Source: an uncultured Paracoccaceae bacterium (GTDB taxonomy: Bacteria; Pseudomonadota; Alphaproteobacteria; Rhodobacterales; Rhodobacteraceae). From it: a stretch of 64,000 bases of DNA. Under the pieces are notes generated by a model. It was not told the origin of the DNA and did not search any database. It saw only the letters and a list, made by a program, of their open reading frames with translations. Each line of letters begins with the position of its first letter. The first letter of the stretch is position 1. Shown one piece after another: positions 42,501 to 51,946 of the stretch. The stretch lies in the NCBI GenBank assembly GCA_947493255.1, contig CANLQK010000004.1, positions 62,001-126,000 of the forward strand, read 5' to 3'. Both the position numbers and the translations under genes were made by a program.

Positions 42501-43514
42501 TTAGGACCGGCGGCGGCCACGTCGCGGTGCACGTGTTGGCCCCGCGCCATCCGTTCCATCTGATTCAGACGAAAAACCACCCAGCGCTGAAGAAATATCT
42601 TCAAGGGAAGGCGCGTCGGCTTTGGGCCGCGTTTCAAGCGCGCTGCGCATAGAACGCAGGTGATCTGGCGTCGTGCCACAACAGCCCCCGATGATGGTGG
42701 CACCAAGGTCACGGGCCAAACAGGCGTAATCGGCCATCAGTTCTGGCGTGCCATCGTAGTGGATGTGTCCGTCGACATATTTGGGGATGCCAGCATTGCC
42801 TTTTGAAATAAGCGGTGTTGTCGGTTCGGCATCAACGAAACCTTTGACGGTGCGCAACAGGTCGGATGACCCGACGCCACAGTTGGCACCAAATGCCAAG
42901 GGAGCATTCGGCAGCTTACCTACCAATTTCACCATTTCAGCGGATGTGATACCCATCATCGTCCGACCGGCTGTGTCAAAGCTCATGGTACCGCACCAAG
43001 GCATGTCGGCCAGCGCAAACGCTTCGGCTGCTGCTTTGAATTCTTCTGCAGCGGAAATCGTTTCGACCCAAACGATGTCTGCACCGCCGGCCTTTAGACC
43101 TTCGGCCTGTTCGTGGAACATTTCGACAGCCGACGCGTGGGTGAGGGCACCCATAGGTTCCATAATTTCACCTGTCGGGCCGACAGAGCCTGCAACAATA
43201 ACATCACGCCCCGATTTGTCCGCGACCTCACGGCCAATTTCTGCGCCAGCTTTGTTTAATTCGAACACGCGCGATTGACCGTCGTGCAATTTTAGGCGCG
43301 CGGCATTGCCGCCGAATGTGTTGGTTAGAAACAGATCAGACCCTGCATCGACTGCGCCTTGATACAACGCTGTGATCCTGTCGGTGTGATCCACGTTCCA
43401 GAATTCAGGTGCATCACCAGATTGCAAACCCATATTGAACAACGTCGTGCCGGTCGCACCGTCGGCAAGGAGCCAATCGCGGGTGGTCATGAGGCGGGAC
43501 AGGGCATTGGTCAT
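42501..43514 (-). CDS. bmt: Homocysteine/betaine-homocysteine S-methyltransferase
   Basis: It has 337 residues of the Zn-dependent homocysteine S-methyltransferase barrel: LLADGATGTTLFNMGLQSG, LTNTFGGNAARL, ANCGVGSSDLL (first Zn Cys) and IGGCCGTTPDHLRSM (Cys pair). The C-terminus adds a low-complexity tail ending RRGRRRS. This is equivalent to the N-terminal module of MetH. Homologues are often named Bmt, but with a B12 protein nearby it may use methylcobalamin instead of betaine. It starts 12 bp after the MprF-like gene. Confidence 0.88.
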   Translation of the reverse strand: MTNALSRLMTTRDWLLADGATGTTLFNMGLQSGDAPEFWNVDHTDRITALYQGAVDAGSDLFLTNTFGGNAARLKLHDGQSRVFELNKAGAEIGREVADKSGRDVIVAGSVGPTGEIMEPMGALTHASAVEMFHEQAEGLKAGGADIVWVETISAAEEFKAAAEAFALADMPWCGTMSFDTAGRTMMGITSAEMVKLVGKLPNAPLAFGANCGVGSSDLLRTVKGFVDAEPTTPLISKGNAGIPKYVDGHIHYDGTPELMADYACLARDLGATIIGGCCGTTPDHLRSMRSALETRPKADAPSLEDISSALGGFSSESDGTDGAGPTRAPRRGRRRS

Positions 43515-43526
43515 TGGAAGTCTCCG

Positions 43527-45341
43527 TTACTGGGATGGGAGGCCTTCGCATGTTGGCCCAATAGGGGCAAATGAATAATCTTCATCATTTGACTGAGCGA
43601 GATTTGCGAGAGGGGGCGGGCGGTGAATCGCCCACGCAAGGGTTACCATCGTTAACCCCAATGAAATAGGGCTACGCGCACAGATATAACGGGGGGACCA
43701 GCGGGGGGCGAACGCCCTTTTGAAACGGCGCAGCCCGGCAGATTTCCGATGCGCATGTTGCGCAAATGGCAGATGCAGGGGGGGATTGGGCACAGATGCA
43801 AGCGACAGGGTGGTTATACCCACGTCGCGGGCGGCATCAATTGCTGTGGTGACAAGGGCTTGCATCGTCCCCTTTGGGAGAGATGCTCCATGACGCATGA
43901 GATCCAAAGTCCATTGGTCGCGTGATATATGAAAGCTGACAAATGCAACGACTTCGGTTCCTTTCAACGCGACAAAAACACGTTGTTGGCGCAGATAGGC
44001 TGGGTCGAAACGGCCCATGGAATGCCCCTTTTCGCGGCCATGTAAGCGGGTCCATGCATCGGCTGCAGGACGAAGGTTGTCTGCGTGATGGGCCGCCCTG
44101 ATCGTCAGCCCGGAAGCAGAGAATGATTTTAGGGCGCGGCGCAACTGGCGCTTGTTCGCGCCCTCCAGTGACCATTGGTTTAGGTCGATCAGGGCGTCTT
44201 CTGCACAGCGCAATACCGCCCAACCCGCCGCGCGCGCGGCCAGTGCCTGTTTCCCGCTGCATTTGTAATGGGGCAAGTTGGTCAGTGACGTAGGCGTTGT
44301 CAGATCACCGAAAATCGCGCCTTGCCCCCAACATGGGAGGATTAACGTGGGATTATTAGCAATTTTCGTCAACTTCGCGGATTGCAGCGTCAACGTCCCT
44401 TCCGGATGATCGACCCGTTCCATTGTTTCTGTCGTCGGAGGGCGGGTCAAACACAGCACGGCAATTGTTGCTGGAACTATGTAATAGGCTAATCGGAACG
44501 CCAAGATCGATGCAGTTGCGGCGTTGGCATCCGTAGCCTGTAACAAGCCCAATAGCGTCAGATCGAATGCACCGATCCCGCCGGGGCAGTTTGACACAAG
44601 GCCTGCGCCCAAGGCGATAAGATACGCGGCGAACACCAGGTGAAATGACGCCGGATCGGGCCATAGAACCCAAAAGGCGGCCGCTGCGAATGCGGTGTCA
44701 AAGAACGTTGCCCCAAGGAGTGATGCAAGGAGGGGTCCAGTTAGAGGACGGGGAATCCACTGTTTTTGAAACGCAAGGCGGGACAAGATAAGCAAACAAG
44801 CAACGGCAAGGCCCCCGAGCAAAAACCAATAAGGTTGGATGTCCATAATTTCGGAGCTGGGCACCAAGCCTGATATTGGAATGACAAGGCCCCCAATAAC
44901 CGCGAGTGCGACCAAGAACGACACGCTAACGACCGCAGACAAACGCGCGACTGTTCCTGCACCTAGGTTGGGCAGGCGACGCCAACGGACAAATGCGCCC
45001 GTGATTGCGCCAAAACCCAAGGTTTGTGACAGCGCGATTGCGAGGACCCCACTGCGTCTTGCATCAGTTTCGCGCACACCCGTTCCCAAAACCCTGTGCA
45101 CTAAAACATCATAGGTGCCCACGGCACGAAAACTCAGCGCTGTAAAAGCCGCGGCCAAGGTCCATTGACCCAATGTAAACGCCGAAAGGCTATGCCAGAT
45201 TTCTCGGCCGTCTAAGGCCTGAATGTGATTGAAAAACAATGACCCAAAAGTCAGCAACGCGGCCACCGGTAACAGGTTGCCAAGGTGCAGTTTCCCCAGC
45301 CAAGAAACCGGTGCCGCATCCGAATGAAACGATTTCGACAT
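43527..45341 (-). CDS. MprF-like lysyl-phosphatidylglycerol synthase/flippase family protein
   Basis: It has 604 residues from the ATG at 45341 (frame open to 45398). The N-terminal half holds about eight to nine helices of the UPF0104/flippase type (NCPGGIGAFDLTLLGLL motif). The C-terminal half (about 320-560) is a DUF2156/GNAT-fold aminoacyl transferase (GWAVLRCAEDALIDL, LHGREKGHSMGRFDPAYL, TTLSLASVPNPP). Adds amino acids (Lys or another) to phosphatidylglycerol or a related lipid. Which lipid is modified cannot be read from sequence. Confidence 0.85.
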   Translation of the reverse strand: MSKSFHSDAAPVSWLGKLHLGNLLPVAALLTFGSLFFNHIQALDGREIWHSLSAFTLGQWTLAAAFTALSFRAVGTYDVLVHRVLGTGVRETDARRSGVLAIALSQTLGFGAITGAFVRWRRLPNLGAGTVARLSAVVSVSFLVALAVIGGLVIPISGLVPSSEIMDIQPYWFLLGGLAVACLLILSRLAFQKQWIPRPLTGPLLASLLGATFFDTAFAAAAFWVLWPDPASFHLVFAAYLIALGAGLVSNCPGGIGAFDLTLLGLLQATDANAATASILAFRLAYYIVPATIAVLCLTRPPTTETMERVDHPEGTLTLQSAKLTKIANNPTLILPCWGQGAIFGDLTTPTSLTNLPHYKCSGKQALAARAAGWAVLRCAEDALIDLNQWSLEGANKRQLRRALKSFSASGLTIRAAHHADNLRPAADAWTRLHGREKGHSMGRFDPAYLRQQRVFVALKGTEVVAFVSFHISRDQWTLDLMRHGASLPKGTMQALVTTAIDAARDVGITTLSLASVPNPPLHLPFAQHAHRKSAGLRRFKRAFAPRWSPRYICARSPISLGLTMVTLAWAIHRPPPLANLAQSNDEDYSFAPIGPTCEGLPSQ

Positions 45342-45402
45342 TTTGTGCCCCCAACCATGGCGCCCCCGCGTCCAAGTTCGGTTCAAAGTGTTGAACAACG
45401 GT

Positions 45403-45436
45403 AAAGGCCAGCGCGGTTTCCCCGTGCTGGCCTTTT
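45403..45436. terminator. Bidirectional terminator-like hairpin
   Basis: AAAGGCCAGC / GCTGGCCTTT (45403-45412, 45426-45435) with extra inner CGG/CCG pairing. It lies between the stop of DUF1476 and the start of the MprF-like gene, both minus. The T-run is better on plus (TTTTGATTTC). Confidence 0.6.
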
Positions 45437-45511
45437 GATTTCTAACGCAAAATCGATAGCATTTAACTTAAGCGTGATTCAGATGCCCGTCCAGCGGGCC
45501 AGAGCCGATGT

Positions 45512-45826
45512 TTAGGCTTCGTCCATCAGCTGTGCTTTAGCTTCTGCCAAGCATTCTGCCATTTTCGTGCGGATTGTGGCTTCATCGGCTAATGCGCCTA
45601 GATCAGCGGAAAGTTTGCGATAAACGTCTTCGTCGCCAGCTTCTTCGAAATCGGATTTAACAACCTCTTTCGCGTAGTCAGCGGCGGCATCGCCGTCTTT
45701 GCCCAACAATCCGGCCGCCCAAAGACCAACAAGTTTGTTGCGGCGGGCTTCGGCCTTGAACTGCATTTCTGCGTCATGGGCGAACTTGTTTTCGAATGCG
45801 TTCTCGCGGTCTTCAAATGCGGACAT
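45512..45826 (-). CDS. DUF1476 protein, F1Fo-ATPase inhibitor subunit zeta
   Basis: It has 104 residues matching the alphaproteobacterial zeta family: FEDRENAFENKFAHDAEMQFKAE at the N-terminus (inhibitory helix), ARRNKLVGLWAAGLLG and a four-helix remainder. In Paracoccus, zeta blocks ATP hydrolysis by F1. Located away from the atp operons, divergent from purC. Confidence 0.9.
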   Translation of the reverse strand: MSAFEDRENAFENKFAHDAEMQFKAEARRNKLVGLWAAGLLGKDGDAAADYAKEVVKSDFEEAGDEDVYRKLSADLGALADEATIRTKMAECLAEAKAQLMDEA

Positions 45827-45966
45827 TTTAGGCTCCCTAATGTGTTTGGGCTAGATATGGCCCTAGAGACGCTTGCCCGCAAGGGGGGGTTGGATTAAGA
45901 GGCCAGCATTGGGGATGAATATGACCTCTTTGACGGTTAAAGAGCGCGCCCCCAGCAGGAGACAGC

Positions 45967-46728
45967 ATGGCACGTCGTAAACTGGTGTATGAAGGCAAAG
46001 CGAAAATTCTGTACGAAGGCCCAGAGCCGGGCACATTGGTGCAGTATTTTAAAGATGACGCGACAGCGTTTAATGCCGAGAAAAAAGACGTCATCGACGG
46101 AAAAGGCGTACTGAACAACCGCTTGTCCGAGTTTTTCATGACTGGTTTACAGCGCATCGGCATTCCGACGCACTTTATCAAACGCCTGAATATGCGCGAA
46201 CAGCTGATCCGTCAGGTCGAAATTGTTCCGCTTGAAGTGATCGTTCGCAACTTTGCCGCTGGGACAATGGCGAAACGATTGGGCATGGAAGAGGGCACAC
46301 AGTTGCCCCGCCCAGTTGTTGAATTCAGCTACAAAGACGATTCCCTTGGCGACCCTTTGGTTCCAGAAGAATACATCGTCGCCCTCGGTTGGGCATCCCA
46401 GCAGGATCTTGAAGATATCATTGCAATGGCGCTGCGTGTGAATGATTTCTTGGCCGGTGTCATGCACGGTGTTGGCATTAAGCTGGTTGATTTCAAGATT
46501 GAAATTGGCCGTGTTTATGATGGCGAGTTCCCGCGTTTGATTGTTGCAGATGAAATCAGCCCTGACAGCTGCCGCTTGTGGGACATTGAAACCAACGAAA
46601 AGTTGGACAAAGACGTGTTCCGACGCGATCTGGGCAGCCTGTCTGATGCATATACCGAAGTGGCCCGCCGCCTTGGAGTCTTGCCACAGAATAATGCCCC
46701 ATCTGGCAAGCCAACATTGGTAAACTAA
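45967..46728 (+). CDS. purC: Phosphoribosylaminoimidazole-succinocarboxamide synthase
   Basis: It has 253 residues. SAICAR synthetase ligates aspartate to CAIR with [45 protein letters not shown] and [12 protein letters not shown] are the conserved family motifs, all intact. The start follows CAGGAGACAGC. First of purC-purS-purQ on plus. Confidence 0.97.
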   Translation: MARRKLVYEGKAKILYEGPEPGTLVQYFKDDATAFNAEKKDVIDGKGVLNNRLSEFFMTGLQRIGIPTHFIKRLNMREQLIRQVEIVPLEVIVRNFAAGTMAKRLGMEEGTQLPRPVVEFSYKDDSLGDPLVPEEYIVALGWASQQDLEDIIAMALRVNDFLAGVMHGVGIKLVDFKIEIGRVYDGEFPRLIVADEISPDSCRLWDIETNEKLDKDVFRRDLGSLSDAYTEVARRLGVLPQNNAPSGKPTLVN

Positions 46729-46779
46729 TTTTACGGCTTAACCTTGTGGGTTTAGCCAAACGAATAAAGGACGATGACT

Positions 46780-47010
46780 ATGAAAGCCCGTGTGCATGTA
46801 ATGTTGAAGAATGGCGTTTTGGACCCGCAGGGGGCCGCAGTGCAACATGCGCTTGGTGCGCTGGGGTTCGACGGTGTTGAAGGTGTTCGGCAGGGTAAAG
46901 TGATCGAGCTTGATTTGGCCGAAGGCGCAACCGAGGCGCAAGTTGGCGAGATGTGTGAAAAGCTGCTCGCTAACACGGTGATCGAAAGCTACCGGATCGA
47001 AGTCCTATGA
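46780..47010 (+). CDS. purS: Phosphoribosylformylglycinamidine synthase subunit PurS
   Basis: It has 76 residues. Small scaffold subunit of the three-part FGAM synthase (PurSQL). [17 protein letters not shown], then [12 protein letters not shown] and [15 protein letters not shown] are typical. The ATG at 46780 sits 8 nt after AAGGA; an ATG two codons earlier is closer and less well spaced. It overlaps purQ by 4 bp. Confidence 0.95.
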   Translation: MKARVHVMLKNGVLDPQGAAVQHALGALGFDGVEGVRQGKVIELDLAEGATEAQVGEMCEKLLANTVIESYRIEVL

Positions 47011-47675
47011 AGGCGGCTGTTGTACAGTTTCCCGGGTCAAACTGTGACCGCGATATGGCGGTTGCATTGGAAAAATCTGGGGCAGACGTTAGTGTTGTCT
47101 GGCACAAAGACGCAGAATTGCCTGCAGGTGTAGATCTGGTCGCAATACCCGGCGGATTCTCGTTTGGTGACTATCTTCGCTGTGGTGCGATCGCTGCGAA
47201 CTCGCCCATTTGCAGATCCGTTGTCGCACACGCAGAACGTGGCGGTTATGTTTTAGGCGTCTGCAACGGTTTTCAGGTTTTAACCGAAACCGGTCTTTTG
47301 CCCGGCGCGTTATTGCGGAATGCAGGTTTGAAATACATCTGCAAAACCGTTGGTTTGAAGGTTGAAACTTCTAACAGCGGGTATACCGAAGGCTACAACG
47401 CGGGCGCCGAGATCGGTGTTCCGATTGCGCATCACGATGGTAACTATTTTGCCGATGAAGACGTCATTGCACGCCTTCAAGGGGATGACCGTGTCGCGTT
47501 TACCTACACAGATAACCCAAACGGCAGCCGCGCAGACATCGCAGGGATACTATCTGAGAACCGCCGTGTTTTAGGAATGATGCCACACCCTGAACGCGCT
47601 TTTGAAGAGGCCCACGGGAACACCGATGGTCAGCGCCTTTTCGCCGGTTTGATGGGGCAGCTTACCTCTGCCTAA
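47007..47675 (+). CDS. purQ: Phosphoribosylformylglycinamidine synthase subunit PurQ
   Basis: It has 222 residues. The glutaminase subunit delivers ammonia to PurL. Class-I amidotransferase features: [28 protein letters not shown], catalytic Cys in [10 protein letters not shown], and the His/Glu in [10 protein letters not shown]. The ATG overlaps purS. PurL is not in the window. Confidence 0.97.
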   Translation: MKAAVVQFPGSNCDRDMAVALEKSGADVSVVWHKDAELPAGVDLVAIPGGFSFGDYLRCGAIAANSPICRSVVAHAERGGYVLGVCNGFQVLTETGLLPGALLRNAGLKYICKTVGLKVETSNSGYTEGYNAGAEIGVPIAHHDGNYFADEDVIARLQGDDRVAFTYTDNPNGSRADIAGILSENRRVLGMMPHPERAFEEAHGNTDGQRLFAGLMGQLTSA

Positions 47676-47735
47676 GTGTCATGATGGACGACTGCGTGGG
47701 CGCGCGGTAGGGTTAGTCATGACTTGGGGAATATT

Positions 47736-49484
47736 GTGAAACATCGCCGGATATCACCGGCGTGGACAACGCGGGGGATCGTGCTGGCATTGGTCTGCGT
47801 GGCCGCTGCAGTTGTGTTCTTTTCCAATAGATTGCTGACTGAGCGGTTTACCGAAAGCACGCGCGGCGCGTCCGAAGTTCGGTTGGCTCTTTACTCGGCC
47901 AATTTGCTTAGCGAGCTTCAGCGAAATTCGATTGTTCCACAGCTGTTGTCGCGCGATCCGTCGTTAATTGGAGCGCTAAATTCCGGTGATTTTACGCAAT
48001 CAACCGCACGATTGTTATCGTTCGTTGATGAAATTGGTGCGGCGTCTTTGATACTAATGGACACAGATGGGCGCATCGTTGCGGCAACCAATCGCGAAAG
48101 GTTAGGCGAAAACCTCCGAAACCAGCAGTCCTTTGTAGATGCGATGCGGTCTAACATCACAACCTTTACGGTTGATGAGCGCGAAGAGGGCGGGTTTTCG
48201 TTTACCTATTCGCGACGCATGGATGACAACGGTTTAGCAATTGGCGTCGTTTCGGTCGGGGTCGACTTGGCAAAACTGGAACGGTCTTGGGCAGGTATTT
48301 CCGACGCGGTTATGGTGCTTGATAGTACTGGGGTAGCGATTTTGGCCACGGAACCCCGGTGGCGTGGCCGTTCCGAGGAAGAGGCGGTGGCTTTGCAAGA
48401 ACCACAGACAGCGATCGAGAGGGCATTGCGTGGCACGCCGGATTGGTCTGCGTTACCCATCGATGCCTATTTGCGCGGCGAGGGCGTTTTACGCCAAGAG
48501 GTGCGGGTGCCGTTTCAGGGTTGGCGTGTTGTTAGTTACACCACCTTCCAATCTGTGCGCGAGCGTGTGAATGGGATCCTTGCGTTGGAAATTATGGGGT
48601 TTGCGATTTTGCTGGCGGGGCTGTTTTGGTTCCTATCGCGTCGATCAAACCTTGCGGCACGCATGTTTCAGCGTGAATCGGCGGAGCTTCGCCAGTTGAA
48701 CCGACGCTTGCAGCAGGAAATCGCCGAACGAGAAAAGGTCGAAAAAGACCTGGAAGTCGCTGAACAAACCGTTGCGCAAACTAGTAAATTGGCAGCCTTG
48801 GGCGAGATGTCGGCGGCTGTCAGTCACGAGCTGAACCAACCGCTTGCAGCGATGAAAACCTATCTGGCTGGTGCGCGCTTGTTGATCAGTCGTGAGCGCC
48901 CAGACGAGGCGGTCGTTGCAGTGCAACGCATTGATGGGTTGATCGAGCGGATGGGCGCCATCACCAAACAGTTGAAGTCTTACGCACGCAAAGGCGGGGA
49001 TACCTTGCAACCCGTTGATGTTAAAGACGCAATTTTATCGTCACTCGCGATGATGGAGCCGCAATTGCGCCAGCGCCAGGTGGCTATTTCACGTATGTTA
49101 CCGGATCATTCGGTGATGATTTATGCGGATAGAATGCGGCTGGAGCAGGTGATTATTAACCTGTTACGCAATGCTTTGGATGCGACGAAAACCTCGGCTG
49201 AACCGTCCGTTGAGGTGTTGTTGGCACAAGGTGATGTTGTGCGTCTTTCAGTGCGCGACAACGGGGTCGGCATCAAAGAGCTCGATGAATTGTTCGAGCC
49301 ATTTTACACCACGAAAGAGGCCGGAGACGGGACAGGACTGGGGCTTGCGATCTCTTCTGGGATCGTGTCGGACTTCGGTGGACGCCTCACAGCGCGCAAT
49401 GCGATCAAGGGTGGGGCTGTATTTGAGGTGGAACTACCCATATTGGGTCCGGAACACAGAACAGACATAGAAGCAGCGGAGTAA
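47736..49484 (+). CDS. dctB: DctB-type C4-dicarboxylate sensor histidine kinase
   Basis: It has 582 residues from a GTG at 47736 with GGGGA five bases upstream (a TTG 4 codons earlier is possible). Two transmembrane helices (about 15-35 and 275-297) flank a double-PAS-type periplasmic domain. Then follow a coiled coil and the H-box AAVSHELNQPLAAMKTYL (His near 364), N-box VIINLLRNALDA and G-boxes DNGVGIKELDELFEPFYTTK and GTGLGLAISSGI. The H-box form HELNQPLAAM is DctB-specific. It is followed 6 bp later by dctD; no dctPQM lies in the window. Confidence 0.9.
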   Translation: MKHRRISPAWTTRGIVLALVCVAAAVVFFSNRLLTERFTESTRGASEVRLALYSANLLSELQRNSIVPQLLSRDPSLIGALNSGDFTQSTARLLSFVDEIGAASLILMDTDGRIVAATNRERLGENLRNQQSFVDAMRSNITTFTVDEREEGGFSFTYSRRMDDNGLAIGVVSVGVDLAKLERSWAGISDAVMVLDSTGVAILATEPRWRGRSEEEAVALQEPQTAIERALRGTPDWSALPIDAYLRGEGVLRQEVRVPFQGWRVVSYTTFQSVRERVNGILALEIMGFAILLAGLFWFLSRRSNLAARMFQRESAELRQLNRRLQQEIAEREKVEKDLEVAEQTVAQTSKLAALGEMSAAVSHELNQPLAAMKTYLAGARLLISRERPDEAVVAVQRIDGLIERMGAITKQLKSYARKGGDTLQPVDVKDAILSSLAMMEPQLRQRQVAISRMLPDHSVMIYADRMRLEQVIINLLRNALDATKTSAEPSVEVLLAQGDVVRLSVRDNGVGIKELDELFEPFYTTKEAGDGTGLGLAISSGIVSDFGGRLTARNAIKGGAVFEVELPILGPEHRTDIEAAE

Positions 49485-49490
49485 TTCCCT

Positions 49491-50825
49491 ATGGCACAAG
49501 CCATGAAAATCGCCATCGTTGATGATGAGCAAGACATGCGGCAGTCGATCAGCCAATGGTTGGCTCTGTCAGGCTACGACACCGAAGCCTTCGCTAGCGC
49601 AGAGGATGCGTTGAAGGGGATCGGACAAGATTACCCAGGTATTGTTGTCAGCGATATCAAAATGCCTGGCATGGATGGCATGCAGTTTTTAAAGAAGCTC
49701 AAAGGCGTGGATAGCAGCCTTCCAGTTATCATGATCACCGGTCACGGTGACGTTCCTATGGCGGTTGAAGCTATGCGAATTGGTGCGTTTGATTTTCTGG
49801 AAAAACCCTTCAACCCAGACCGGATGAACGAATTGGCGAAAAAGGCCACCGTGGCCCGCCGCTTAACCCTCGATAACCGCGCATTGCGACGTGAACTGTC
49901 TGATGGTGGCGCGTTGATGAAAAAGTTAATCGGTGCATCCCCCGTTATGGAGCGCCTGAAAGAAGATATTCTGGATCTAGGGCAGGCCGACGGCCACGTC
50001 TTGATCGAAGGTGAGACAGGGACAGGCAAAACGTTGGTGGCACATGCGCTGCATGCTGTTGGTGCCCGTGCGAATAAGAAATTCGTTCTGATTTCATGTG
50101 CGGCCTATGACGAAGATGCGCTGAGTAAACGTCTGTTCGGCCCAGCTGGCCAAGACGACCCAATTCCCGCCATGGAAGAGGCGCGAGGCGGGACATTGGC
50201 GCTTGAAGATATTGAAGCATTAAGCACATCTGCGCAGTCGCGCTTGTTGCAAGCAATCAATGAGCAGGGCACCCCTGCAGAAACCCGAATTGTTGCAATT
50301 TGTAATTTACAGGACGAAGGTAAGACCTGCGAGAGCGAATTAAGGTCGGATTTGTTCTATCGTCTTGCTGCGTTGCGCATGACTGTGCCACCCCTTCGAG
50401 CCCGTGGTGAAGACATTTTGACTTTGTTCACCCGCCTTGGCGAAGGGTTTGCAGAAGAATATGGTTGCGACGCCCCCGAGGTGTCCGCGCAAGAGGCCGC
50501 GCAGTTGTTGCAAGCACCTTGGCCAGGCAATGTGCGTCAGTTGTACAACGTAGCCGAACGTGCCGTTCTGCAGAACCGCCGTGGTTCTGGAACGATAGCA
50601 TCGTTGTTGATGACAGAAGACGATGAAACGCAGCCAGCGATCACGACCGAAGGCAAGCCTTTGAAGGAATTTGTGGAAGCGTTTGAAAGAATGCTGATCG
50701 ACAACACTATGCGCCGTCATAAAGGCAGCATCGTTAGTGTCATGGAGGAGCTGTGTTTGCCTCGCCGGACATTGAACGAGAAGATGGCGAAATATGGGTT
50801 GCAGCGGTCAGATTATCTTGGCTGA
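49491..50825 (+). CDS. dctD: DctD-type response regulator lacking the GAFTGA motif
   Basis: It has 444 residues. Receiver domain with Asp55 (GIVVSDIKMPGMDG) and Lys near 105 (EKPFNPD). The AAA+ domain has Walker A GETGTGKT (174-181). Where sigma-54 activators carry GAFTGA, the sequence reads RLFGPAGQDDPIPAM (214-228), with the motif deleted. Walker B is GGTLALED (233-240) with Glu-Asp swapped from the usual Asp-Glu. A Fis-type helix-turn-helix closes the protein (NTMRRHKGSIVSVMEELCLPRRTLNEKM). It probably activates through sigma-70 RNA polymerase, as described for GAFTGA-less NtrC of Rhodobacter capsulatus. Confidence 0.88.
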   Translation: MAQAMKIAIVDDEQDMRQSISQWLALSGYDTEAFASAEDALKGIGQDYPGIVVSDIKMPGMDGMQFLKKLKGVDSSLPVIMITGHGDVPMAVEAMRIGAFDFLEKPFNPDRMNELAKKATVARRLTLDNRALRRELSDGGALMKKLIGASPVMERLKEDILDLGQADGHVLIEGETGTGKTLVAHALHAVGARANKKFVLISCAAYDEDALSKRLFGPAGQDDPIPAMEEARGGTLALEDIEALSTSAQSRLLQAINEQGTPAETRIVAICNLQDEGKTCESELRSDLFYRLAALRMTVPPLRARGEDILTLFTRLGEGFAEEYGCDAPEVSAQEAAQLLQAPWPGNVRQLYNVAERAVLQNRRGSGTIASLLMTEDDETQPAITTEGKPLKEFVEAFERMLIDNTMRRHKGSIVSVMEELCLPRRTLNEKMAKYGLQRSDYLG

Positions 50826-51489
50826 TTTCGACGCGCTATTGTTCGACATGGATGGGCTACTGTTGGATTCCGAACGTGAATTTATGGGCGCCCTCGTGGA
50901 AGTTGGTGTTCCGCTCGGGTTCACCGCGGAAACACTCGAAAGCTTCTTTCGGACCTTAGTGGGTACATCTGCGGCGGTGACAGGGGAACGGCTGGCCGAG
51001 TTTCTACCTACTGGTGTGGATGCCACCGCTTTCGAGCGGCAATGGCGTGACGCGAATGCGGCGCGGCGTAGGGGTGTCGTTCCGTTACGCCCAACCGTAG
51101 ACGCGGTTGTGCCAGCACTTGCTGCTGCGGGCTACCGAATGGCCGTGGTGACATCAACCAAACGCGCACCTGCGTTGGACCACCTAGAACAGGTCGGTTT
51201 ATTGCAACATTTTGAACTTGTCGTCGGCGGTGACGAGGTGCATGCGAACAAGCCCGACCCAGCACCATATTTGCAAGCGGCGAGGGTTTTAGGAGTCGCT
51301 CCAGAGCGATGCGCTGCGTTTGAAGACAGCGACCTTGGGACACAAGCTGCGGTCAGGGCAGGGTGCGTGACATCACAGATACCTGATTTACGCCCACCTG
51401 AGCCATTCCCCGAATTTGGGCAGCATATTGCGCCGGATTTGAAGGCGGCAATCGATAACTTGATGCTTCTGGAACAAGCGGCGACTTGA
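50794..51489 (+). CDS. HAD-family hydrolase (phosphatase/phosphoglucomutase-like)
   Basis: It has 231 residues from the ATG at 50794, which overlaps dctD by 32 bp. A TTG at 50818, leaving an 8-bp overlap, would place the first strand right at the N-terminus and is a good alternative. Motif I LLFDMDGLLLDSE, motif II VVTSTKR, and motifs III/IV NKPDPAPY and AFEDSDLGTQAA match subfamily IA with a cap domain (about 25-95). Substrate unknown; likely a sugar phosphate. Confidence 0.85.
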   Translation: MGCSGQIILADFDALLFDMDGLLLDSEREFMGALVEVGVPLGFTAETLESFFRTLVGTSAAVTGERLAEFLPTGVDATAFERQWRDANAARRRGVVPLRPTVDAVVPALAAAGYRMAVVTSTKRAPALDHLEQVGLLQHFELVVGGDEVHANKPDPAPYLQAARVLGVAPERCAAFEDSDLGTQAAVRAGCVTSQIPDLRPPEPFPEFGQHIAPDLKAAIDNLMLLEQAAT

Positions 51490-51946
51490 GCATTACCGCT
51501 TGATTTTCCGAATTCAGTGTATTCATTCGCGAATATGACACTTTCACATTGTAAATACCCGTGGTTGTCCCCTATGTATGAAGGACGGGTTGTTGATGTG
51601 ATGGAATATCAAAGATCCGGTGAGATTTTCTGAGAGTGATAGGATGTGGCCGACGCCACCCCACAATCAGACCGAAGAATGTGATCCACGCTATATACGC
51701 GGGTCAGATGAACAGCCCTCGGGCGTGGACGGAAACCTTACACGCCGGGGCCTTGAACGGGCACCTGTTGATGATCAACGGGTGTCGGAGAGTAAACGCG
51801 ATGATGCGCGCGGCACAGATAAATACCAATGTTTCGAACGGCTTCGTTCGAACTGGAGCTGCTGCGACACTCGCCAATTTTGGACACAGTGAACAAACAG
51901 CCGCACCCCCAGGGGCGCGGCCGAATGCGTTGTGCGAACGGAATAC
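51490..51946 (+). promoter_or_regulatory. Long leader region of rne with stable hairpins
   Basis: 457 bp without a protein-like frame. Contains an 11-bp stem (51762-51772 with 51774-51784; CACCTGTTGAT against ATCAACGGGTG, one G-T) and a second stem TTCGAAC-ggcttc-GTTCGAA (51833-51852) about 100 nt before the start. In other proteobacteria the rne mRNA leader is long and mediates autoregulation by RNase E; that this leader does so is inference. Confidence 0.55.
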
